Source: an uncultured Selenomonadaceae bacterium (lineage in GTDB: Bacteria; Bacillota; Negativicutes; Selenomonadales; Selenomonadaceae). Taken from it: a stretch of DNA of 7,466 nucleotides. A program made the translations under genes and the position numbers. Below the pieces are notes generated by a model. It saw only the letters and a list, made by a program, of their open reading frames with translations, searched no databases and was not told the origin of the DNA. Position 1 is the stretch's first letter. Every line of letters starts with the position of its first letter. Of this stretch, positions 1-4,816 are shown one piece after another. The stretch is taken from positions 1 to 7,466 of the forward strand of contig CATYZV010000082.1 of NCBI GenBank assembly GCA_958415865.1, read 5' to 3'.

Positions 1-456
1 TCCTTCAGCGGCGATACGAGCGCGACGACGCTCGAACGCTTTGACCGTGATGTCCTGCCGTTTCATCCGCGCTATCTATTGATTATGACCGGCTCCAACA
101 GCCTGCGCGCCGGAGTACCGGCAGACGATGTCATCAGCGATTTAAAAAAGCTCCAGCTCAAATGCCGGCGCAATGGTATTACGCCGATTCTGCTGACGCT
201 CGCGCCTATCAACCCCGACAATATCAAAAAGGTCTTTGACGAAGGCACAGCAGACTACTGGCAGGACAGCTTCAATGAAGTCAATGATTTCATCCGGACG
301 CAGCCGCATATCGACATCGCCGCCGCGCTCAACAGCCCGGCAGTACTTCCGACTTATTACGCTATGGACGGGCTGCACGGCGACGTTCCGGCAAAAAAGA
401 TCTATGCTAAGGCAATCAATGATAACATTTATCAATTTATTGGTAAGGAACAATAG
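1..456 (+). CDS. SGNH/GDSL-type esterase/lipase, C-terminal part (5' truncated by window edge)
   Basis: The frame is open from base 1 to the TAG at 454-456, giving 151 visible codons. The ATG at 79 lies inside the domain and is not the start, so the true N-terminus is outside the window. SGNH hydrolase blocks are visible in order: SFSGDTS (visible residues 1-7) resembles block II with its oxyanion glycine; MTGSNSL (29-35) is block III with the GxxN asparagine at 33; DGLHGD (123-128) is block V, with the catalytic Asp123/His126 pair (DxxH). The nucleophile serine (GDS, block I) would lie off the left edge. The strand PILLTLAPINP is typical of the flavodoxin-like core. Family members hydrolyse ester bonds of lipids, acyl thioesters or acetylated sugars; the substrate here cannot be told. 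No transmembrane segment is seen in this part, and any signal peptide would be off-window. The last codons and the stop overlap a palindrome that probably controls the next gene. Confidence 0.85.
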   Translation, partial: SFSGDTSATTLERFDRDVLPFHPRYLLIMTGSNSLRAGVPADDVISDLKKLQLKCRRNGITPILLTLAPINPDNIKKVFDEGTADYWQDSFNEVNDFIRTQPHIDIAAALNSPAVLPTYYAMDGLHGDVPAKKIYAKAINDNIYQFIGKEQ

Positions 457-467
457 ATATCTATTGT
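450..467. promoter_or_regulatory. 18-bp perfect palindrome, probable operator of fprA
   Basis: The sequence ACAATAGATATCTATTGT is a perfect 9+9 inverted repeat with no spacer. It covers the TAG stop of the SGNH gene, and its right arm overlaps the predicted -35 hexamer of the fprA promoter. A T-run for intrinsic termination is lacking, so a dimeric repressor or redox-regulator site is more likely than a terminator. The regulator is not identified: it does not match the Rex (TTGTGAA-N4-TTCACAA) or PerR/Fur consensus well. A MarR-like site is possible but unproven. Confidence 0.55.
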
Positions 468-489
468 AATTGAACCTATCTCTATTGTA
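461..489. repeat. Direct repeat CTATTGTA, two copies over the fprA promoter
   Basis: CTATTGTA occurs at 461-468 and again at 482-489, offset by 21 bp, about two helical turns. The first copy is the right arm of the palindrome and covers the -35; the second runs into the -10 TATAAT. Same-face half-sites over both core promoter elements suggest a second binding position for the same regulator. The functional reading is inference. Confidence 0.5.
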
Positions 490-493
490 TAAT
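464..493 (+). promoter_or_regulatory. Predicted sigma-A-type promoter of fprA
   Basis: The -35 is TTGTAA (464-469), followed by an 18-bp spacer and a perfect -10 TATAAT (488-493). Transcription would start near 500, leaving a 5' leader of about 58 nt before the TTG start. A better-looking TTGAAC at 470-475 is only 12 bp from the -10 and was not used. Confidence 0.6.
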
Positions 494-544
494 GATTCTA
501 TATTAATGTCTTTTATTGATGCTTATTTTATTATAAATAGAAAT

Positions 545-549
545 CGGAG
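545..549 (+). promoter_or_regulatory. Ribosome binding site that decides the fprA start
   Basis: CGGAG touches the ATG at 550 directly, leaving no spacer for initiation there. It sits 9 nt upstream of TTG 559, which is normal spacing. This favours the TTG codon and a protein three residues shorter than the ATG version. Confidence 0.7.
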
Positions 550-558
550 ATGATATCT

Positions 559-1734
559 TTGTTAAAAGCTACTAAAGTGCGCGACAATATCTACTGGGTA
601 GGAGCGATTGACTGGAATGTCCGCAATTTCCACGGCTATGAAACGAGCCGCGGCAGCACCTACAACGCTTATCTGATCATTGATGAAAAAATCACTCTGA
701 TAGATTCGACTAAAAAAGAATTTACAGATGAAATCTTAGAGCGCATTTCTTCCGTAATCGATCCCTCAAAAATCGACTACGTAGTCTGCAACCACTTAGA
801 ATACGACCACTCCGGCTCACTCAATGCCGTATTGCAGAAATGCCCTGATGCGGAAGTATTCGTTAGCCAGCCCAACGGACTGAAGAACATCGCCAAATTC
901 TGCGGCGATCACGATTATCATGGCGTAAAAGCCGGCGATACCATCAGCATCGGCAGCCGTACGCTCAAATTCGTCCCCGTGCCGATGCTCCACTGGCCCG
1001 ACAGCATGGTTACTTACTGCCCGGAAGAAAAAATCCTGTTCTCCAACGACGGATTCGGGCAGCACTTGGCAACGAATGAACGCTTTGATGACGAAGTAGA
1101 TTATGACGTGCTGATGTGGGAAGCAAAGAAATACTATGCCAATATCTTAATGCTCTACGGCCGCCAGGCACAGGCAGCTTTAAAGACCGTCGGCTCTCTC
1201 GACCTCGAATTGATACTGACGGGCCACGGCATCAGCTGGCGCAGCCATATCAAAGATATCCTCGGCTGCTATCAGAAATGGAGCACCTTCCAATCTGACA
1301 AGCAAAAAGCAATCGTCGTATTCGACAGCATGTGGCATTCCACCGAAGCGATGGCAAAGACTATCACGGAAGCCTTCTTCGCCAAGGGAATAAAAGCTAA
1401 ATTATTCGACTTGAAATGCGACCACATCTCCGATATCGTAACCGAAATGCTCGACAGCGAATACATCGCCGTCGGCTCGCCTACACTCAACAACAACATG
1501 ATGCCCAATGTAGCGGCATTCCTCTGCTATGCCAAAGGTCTCGCACCGAAGAAAAACGGACGCAAGGCATTCGCCTTCGGCTCATACGGCTGGGGCGGCC
1601 AGAGCATTGCACTTGTGCAGAAAGAGCTGGAAGAAGCCGGCTTTACCATCTGCCACGACATGATCCGCGCTGCCAACGGAACGACTGACGAAGAACTAGA
1701 GGCCATCTACAACAGCATCGTAAACGACATTTGA
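559..1734 (+). CDS. fprA: Flavodiiron protein (FprA/A-type, O2 or NO reductase)
   Basis: Family members are soluble enzymes of anaerobes that reduce O2 to water or NO to N2O, using electrons usually delivered by rubredoxin. The 391-aa product has the two-domain core length of the class. Residues 1-245 form a metallo-beta-lactamase-like domain with all six di-iron ligands: H79, E81 and D83 in HLEYDH, H145 in MLHWPD, D164 in FSNDGFG and H223 in GHGISW. The flavodoxin domain (about 250-391) has the FMN phosphate loop DSMWHSTEAMA, the GSPTLNNNM loop and FGSYGWGG. No rubredoxin or flavin-reductase extension is fused, so separate partners are needed. I chose TTG at 559: GGAG (546-549) abuts the in-frame ATG at 550 but lies 9 nt from the TTG, and MLKATKVRDNIYWVGAIDW is the usual N-terminus. 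Tandem stops TGA-TAA close the gene. It is monocistronic by position, between its own promoter and terminator. Confidence 0.93.
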   Translation: MLKATKVRDNIYWVGAIDWNVRNFHGYETSRGSTYNAYLIIDEKITLIDSTKKEFTDEILERISSVIDPSKIDYVVCNHLEYDHSGSLNAVLQKCPDAEVFVSQPNGLKNIAKFCGDHDYHGVKAGDTISIGSRTLKFVPVPMLHWPDSMVTYCPEEKILFSNDGFGQHLATNERFDDEVDYDVLMWEAKKYYANILMLYGRQAQAALKTVGSLDLELILTGHGISWRSHIKDILGCYQKWSTFQSDKQKAIVVFDSMWHSTEAMAKTITEAFFAKGIKAKLFDLKCDHISDIVTEMLDSEYIAVGSPTLNNNMMPNVAAFLCYAKGLAPKKNGRKAFAFGSYGWGGQSIALVQKELEEAGFTICHDMIRAANGTTDEELEAIYNSIVNDI

Positions 1735-1754
1735 TAATCTTGTTGATTCAAGCT

Positions 1755-1791
1755 AAAAACCCTCAGCCATATTTGCGCTGAGGGTTTTTTT
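1755..1791 (+). terminator. Intrinsic terminator of fprA
   Basis: A perfect 13-bp stem pairs 1755-1767 (AAAAACCCTCAGC) with 1777-1789 (GCTGAGGGTTTTT), around a 9-nt loop and ending in a run of seven T. The A-run on the 5' side means it could also act on the other strand, although no opposing gene is seen here. Confidence 0.92.
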
Positions 1792-1831
1792 ACAAATTTA
1801 CAATATTTTTGCCTGCTATACCTACCGCTAC

Positions 1832-1861
1832 TTGAAACTTCAGCATAAACCATCATATAAT
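1832..1861 (+). promoter_or_regulatory. Predicted sigma-A-type promoter of brnQ
   Basis: TTGAAA (1832-1837), an 18-bp spacer and TATAAT (1856-1861) form a near-consensus promoter. The expected start near 1868 leaves only about 30 nt of leader. There is therefore no room for a T-box or other large riboswitch, and translation must begin downstream of about 1885. Confidence 0.75.
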
Positions 1862-1882
1862 AATAGACACAAAGACAAACGC

Positions 1883-1890
1883 AGGAAAGG
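1883..1890 (+). promoter_or_regulatory. Ribosome binding site of brnQ
   Basis: AGGAAAGG is the only good Shine-Dalgarno stretch between the promoter and the coding region. Its end is 8 nt from ATT 1899. The ATG at 1891 directly after it is out of frame and is followed by TTG and a TAA stop. Confidence 0.6.
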
Positions 1891-1898
1891 ATGTTGTA

Positions 1899-3077
1899 AT
1901 TATATCTGCACAAAACAAACTAACAGTCCGGCCAAGTGATGTAATCGTAACGGGCTTTGCCTTATTCGCCATGTTCTTCGGCGCGGGCAATCTCATCTTT
2001 CCGCCCTATCTTGGGCTGACCTCCGGCGAATCGTGGCTGACCGGCTTTGCCTGCTTCGTATTCGTCGAAGTAGCCTTGTCATGCCTCGGCATCTTCACCA
2101 TGGTTTACGGCGGCGGCAGCATCACAGCATTGGAAAATGTGATTGGGAAAGTCCCGGGCTTGATTTTAAACACCATGGCAATCCTCTGCACCGGCGTATT
2201 GATCGCCGCGCCGCGCACAGCAGCTACTACGTATGAAATGAGCGTGCTGCCGTTTTATCCCGATATGCCGCTCTGGCTGTTTTCCCTCATCTTCTTCGGC
2301 ATCGTATTCGCTTTCAGCATAAGGCCGACGCGCTTTGTTGACATCATCGGCAGGCTGCTGACACCGGCTCTGATAATCTGCGTATTCGTGCTGATCATCA
2401 CCGGCATTTCCAGTCCCATCGGCGATATATCCGCGCCGCAATCCGACACCATCGCCCTCGACGGCGTTATCGCAGGCTATCAGACGATGGATATTCTGTC
2501 AGTTACCGGCTTTTCCATCGTACTGCTCAATACGCTCCGCCTAAAGGGCTATACAGAGCACAAAGTCCAGCTGCGGGCAGTGGCATGGGTCTGCCTCGTT
2601 GCCGGCATTCTGCTCGCGGTTATTTACGGCGGACTTGCCTACATCGGCGCGTCCTCAGGTACGGTATTCAGTGCCGATCTCAATCAGGCGCAGCTCATAG
2701 TCGCCATCACCAGCCATCTGCTCGGCAATACAGGACTGATGATACTCGGCATCATCGTGGGCCTCGCCTGCCTCACAACTGCTATCGGGCTTACAGGAGC
2801 CACCGCCTACTTCTTTGAACGGCTGTTTTTGCACAGGGTAAAGTATCAGGCATGGGTCTGCATCAACCTCATCATCTGTATATTGATCTGCAACCTCGGA
2901 TTAAGCCAGATAATCAGCATAGCCGTGCCTATTCTCTCCATTCTCTGCCCGCCGTTTATGACGACAGTGCTGCTGCTATTATTCCGCAATCAGATAAGGA
3001 GCACGGCAGTCTACAAACTCATGGCATTCATTGCACTCCTGATCGGCATCGCCACTACTTGGCACAATTATTTCTAA
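1899..3077 (+). CDS. brnQ: BrnQ-type branched-chain amino acid:cation symporter, start codon non-canonical or disrupted
   Basis: This is a polytopic inner-membrane carrier (LIVCS family) for cation-coupled uptake of leucine, isoleucine and valine. Family signatures are the first helix GFALFAMFFGAGNLIFPPYLG, APRTAATTYE, AGYQTMDILS and a C-terminal series of hydrophobic helices; about 12 TM segments can be read. The first ATG in the open frame is at 1971, but starting there cuts the first helix in half. In-frame codons upstream of it, ending TGFALFA, match the family and reach back past the ribosome binding site. Between the TGA at 1833 and ATG 1971 there is no in-frame ATG, GTG or TTG. I place the start at ATT 1899 (392 aa), 8 nt after AGGAAAGG; ATA 1902 is an alternative. 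A one-base loss just after ATG 1891 is also possible, since one added base there would restore a normal ATG start. At 392 aa it is shorter than the roughly 430 usual for the family. It has its own promoter and terminator. Family assignment is firm; the exact start is not. Confidence 0.85.
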   Translation: MISAQNKLTVRPSDVIVTGFALFAMFFGAGNLIFPPYLGLTSGESWLTGFACFVFVEVALSCLGIFTMVYGGGSITALENVIGKVPGLILNTMAILCTGVLIAAPRTAATTYEMSVLPFYPDMPLWLFSLIFFGIVFAFSIRPTRFVDIIGRLLTPALIICVFVLIITGISSPIGDISAPQSDTIALDGVIAGYQTMDILSVTGFSIVLLNTLRLKGYTEHKVQLRAVAWVCLVAGILLAVIYGGLAYIGASSGTVFSADLNQAQLIVAITSHLLGNTGLMILGIIVGLACLTTAIGLTGATAYFFERLFLHRVKYQAWVCINLIICILICNLGLSQIISIAVPILSILCPPFMTTVLLLLFRNQIRSTAVYKLMAFIALLIGIATTWHNYF

Positions 3078-3091
3078 ATCGGATTAAATTG

Positions 3092-3140
3092 AAAGGGTTC
3101 TCTTTTGTATGGAAATTTATGCAAAAAGAGAACTCTTTTT
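3092..3140 (+). terminator. Intrinsic terminator of brnQ
   Basis: A 15-bp stem pairs 3092-3106 with 3124-3138 (one G-T wobble, core GTTCTCTTTT/AAAAGAGAAC). The loop is long, 17 nt, and the 3' arm runs into T's. It begins 14 nt after the brnQ stop. A/T symmetry makes weak activity on the minus strand possible. Confidence 0.85.
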
Positions 3141-3228
3141 ATTCATTTATATATAAATAGAACTTATCTCTTAGTCAATTTAATATTATTATTACAAATA
3201 ACTTATTGCACCCATCGAAATATACTGC

Positions 3229-3257
3229 TGTACAAATGCGGGCAAGATGTGTAGAAT
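3229..3257 (+). promoter_or_regulatory. Possible promoter of the MFS gene (weak)
   Basis: TGTACA (3229-3234) and TAGAAT (3252-3257) are spaced 17 bp and would start transcription near 3264, at the inverted repeat. Matches to consensus are only moderate. An alternative pair, TTGCAC 3206 and TACAAA 3231, has a 19-bp spacer. The gap 3141-3305 must hold a promoter because a terminator precedes it, but which one is uncertain. Confidence 0.3.
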
Positions 3258-3264
3258 TACTGTT

Positions 3265-3283
3265 TGCTGTATATTTTACAGCA
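3265..3283. promoter_or_regulatory. Inverted repeat in the MFS leader, candidate operator
   Basis: TGCTGTATATTTTACAGCA consists of perfect 7-bp arms around a 5-nt spacer, 10 nt before the ribosome binding site. An extra half-site TGCTGTA lies at 3226-3232, 39 bp upstream. It could be a repressor site or, in RNA, a small hairpin near the ribosome binding site. No family of regulator could be assigned. Confidence 0.4.
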
Positions 3284-3293
3284 TAAAATATTT

Positions 3294-3297
3294 GGAG
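3294..3297 (+). promoter_or_regulatory. Ribosome binding site that decides the MFS start
   Basis: GGAG lies 8 nt before ATG 3306. A longer version starting at TTG 3264 would begin inside the inverted repeat with no Shine-Dalgarno, and its extra 14 residues are not typical, so ATG 3306 is preferred. Confidence 0.75.
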
Positions 3298-3305
3298 ATG
3301 ACAAA

Positions 3306-4505
3306 ATGAGTTATTATACAGCAAAAGAAAAACTCTGGACCAAGGATTTCATCTTGGACACAGGCATAAATTTTCTAGTCTATTTGATCTATTATCTGCT
3401 GATGGCAATAATCGCCGTCGTTACGAAAGACGAGCTTCATGCAAGCCTCGCTGAAGCAGGCCTCGCTTCGGGCATTTTTATTGTCGGCACACTCGTAGCA
3501 AGGCTGATCGTCGGCGAACAGATAGAAATGATCGGCAGGCGCAGAATGCTCTGGTTCGGCATCATCGTCTACTTTATCACGACTCTATTCTACTTCGGCA
3601 TAACCAGCCTGACCAGTATGTACTTCATCAGGCTGTTAAACGGCCTCGGCTACGGTATCGTATCGACGGCGACGAATACCATCATCGCCGGCTGCATACC
3701 GGACGCGCGCCGCGGTGAAGGCATCAATTACTACGGTTTGTCCACCAGTGTAGCAGCCGCCATGGGACCGTTCATCGGCATGTTCATGATGACCCGCACA
3801 AGCTTTAATGTCATCATTGGCTTTTGTGCAGCCCTGCTCGTCGTCTGCATCATCGGCTGCGCTTTATTGCACGTAAAGGAAATAAATTTGAGCGAAGCCG
3901 ATATGGAAAATCTGCACAAGCTCAAAGTCGGCAACTTCATCGAATTCCGAGTATTTTCCATCTCCGTTATCGGCTTCTGGATGGGCGTTGCCTACTCCAG
4001 TGTTCTGAGCTTTTTGGCCGCTTATGCTAAAGAACTCGACTTGATCACGGCAGGTACGTTCTTCTTCGTCGTCTACGCACTCGTCATCACCGTATCGCGT
4101 CCGGCTACGGGCATCATCTTCGACCGCAAAGGCGAAAACTACGTTATGTATCCGTGCTTCATCTGCCTTGCTCTAGGTCTCGGAATGCTCAGCCTCACGC
4201 ACGGTTCTTTCATGCTGCTGCTCGCCGGTGTATTCGTCGGTCTCGGCTACGGCACTTTCATGTCCAACGGTCAGGCAATCTGCATCAAGCTCACGCCGGC
4301 TGCCCGCATCGGCGTAGCCGTATCGACCTACTTCGTATCGCTCGATCTAGGCCTCGGCGTTGCACCGTACGTCCTCGGCGAACTGCGCCCGCTGCTCGGC
4401 TTTCCCGGCATCTACACGCTGTGCGCCGTGATTTCCCTGATCTGCTTTGTAATGTATTATTTCATGTACGACAGAAAACAGCATACAGCTCATGCACACG
4501 CCTAA
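3306..4505 (+). CDS. Major facilitator superfamily transporter, substrate unknown
   Basis: The 399-aa product is almost wholly hydrophobic helices, consistent with the 12-TM MFS fold in the inner membrane. The MFS motif A loop between TM2 and TM3 is seen as GEQIEMIGRRRM (residues 70-81), and its second-half counterpart as ATGIIFDRKGENY. The stretch GRRRMLWFG then LLNGLGYGIVSTATNTIIAGCIPDARRGEGINYYG fits the TM3-TM5 region of drug:H+ antiporter-like and general MFS exporters. A hydrophilic loop with KEINLSEADMENLHKLK (about 191-207) links the two six-helix halves. The C-terminus is short and His-rich (HTAHAHA). Substrate cannot be deduced: efflux is usual for relatives with this motif pattern, but that is inference. 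It ends with TAA-TAA only about 10 nt before the leuS promoter, and no terminator separates it from the leuS leader. Confidence 0.88.
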   Translation: MSYYTAKEKLWTKDFILDTGINFLVYLIYYLLMAIIAVVTKDELHASLAEAGLASGIFIVGTLVARLIVGEQIEMIGRRRMLWFGIIVYFITTLFYFGITSLTSMYFIRLLNGLGYGIVSTATNTIIAGCIPDARRGEGINYYGLSTSVAAAMGPFIGMFMMTRTSFNVIIGFCAALLVVCIIGCALLHVKEINLSEADMENLHKLKVGNFIEFRVFSISVIGFWMGVAYSSVLSFLAAYAKELDLITAGTFFFVVYALVITVSRPATGIIFDRKGENYVMYPCFICLALGLGMLSLTHGSFMLLLAGVFVGLGYGTFMSNGQAICIKLTPAARIGVAVSTYFVSLDLGLGVAPYVLGELRPLLGFPGIYTLCAVISLICFVMYYFMYDRKQHTAHAHA

Positions 4506-4514
4506 TAATTTGGC

Positions 4515-4543
4515 TTGACTTTAAATCAGCGTCTAAGTATAAT
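4515..4543 (+). promoter_or_regulatory. Predicted sigma-A-type promoter of the leuS T-box leader
   Basis: TTGACT (4515-4520), a 17-bp spacer and a perfect TATAAT (4538-4543) make this the best promoter in the window. Transcription would start near 4550, about 30 nt before the T-box Stem I. The -35 begins 9 nt after the MFS stop. Confidence 0.85.
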
Positions 4544-4549
4544 TGTATT

Positions 4550-4790
4550 TGTCTGTAAAGATTTATACGTACTGCAAATCCTTAGAAACAGAGTAGTAAG
4601 CATATCAGAGCGAAGCAGAAAGCAGGCGGCCGATGCGAGCCTGTACGCCTAAAATGCCGAACTCGCTGTGGAGGAGCGCGAATGCGCCGCTGATCCCGTT
4701 AAGATCTCGAGAGGACGGCTTATGCCGTCAATCAGGGTGGTACCGCGAATAATTCGTCCCTGGCTTTTTTAGCCGGGGGCTTTTTTATTG
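4550..4790 (+). promoter_or_regulatory. T-box riboswitch, leucine (CUC specifier), controlling leuS
   Basis: This leader senses uncharged tRNA-Leu and allows read-through into leuS when leucine charging falls. Stem I: ACAG 4588-4591 pairs CTGT 4666-4669 below the specifier loop, and GCAT 4600-4603 pairs ATGC 4654-4657 above it. The loop has AGTAGTA on the 5' side and GAACTCG on the 3' side. CTC at 4662-4664, right after GAA, is the specifier codon. The distal part has AGAAAG (4617-4622) and a CAGGC/GCCTG stem capped by the conserved GATGCGA loop. Stem III is GACGGC-TTAT-GCCGTC (4714-4729). The T-box AGGGTGGTACCGCG is at 4734-4747; its TGGT is complementary to ACCA, as expected for tRNA-Leu with discriminator A. 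Antiterminator pairing is CAGGG 4733-4737 with CCCTG 4758-4762, plus CGAA/TTCG (4746-4756), mutually exclusive with the terminator. Confidence 0.95.
4756..4786 (+). terminator. T-box conditional terminator upstream of leuS
   Basis: A 10-bp stem pairs 4756-4765 (GTCCCTGGCT) with 4771-4780 (AGCCGGGGGC, two wobbles) around TTTTT, followed by six T's. Its 5' arm reuses the CCCTG needed by the antiterminator, so the two folds exclude each other. It is also the first terminator met by transcripts arriving from the MFS gene. Confidence 0.92.
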
Positions 4791-4816
4791 TAAAAATTTT
4801 AGGAGTGTGTTTTTGA

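Noticed and set aside
79..81. ATG at 79 as start of the first gene
   Set aside because: The frame is open upstream to base 1 and the preceding residues SFSGDTS match SGNH block II, so this Met is internal.
450..467. Palindrome as a terminator of the SGNH gene
   Set aside because: It has no loop, no GC-rich stem and no T-run after it, and it overlaps the next promoter's -35.
1792..1898. Riboswitch or T-box before brnQ
   Set aside because: The predicted leader is only about 30 nt, and no T-box sequence or stable stem is visible.
3141..3228. Small RNA or small gene in the AT-rich gap after brnQ
   Set aside because: No hairpin with a T-run, no ribosome binding site with an open frame, and no repeat structure was seen.
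3264..3305. Longer MFS protein starting at TTG 3264
   Set aside because: It has no Shine-Dalgarno and begins inside an inverted repeat. ATG 3306 has GGAG at ideal distance.
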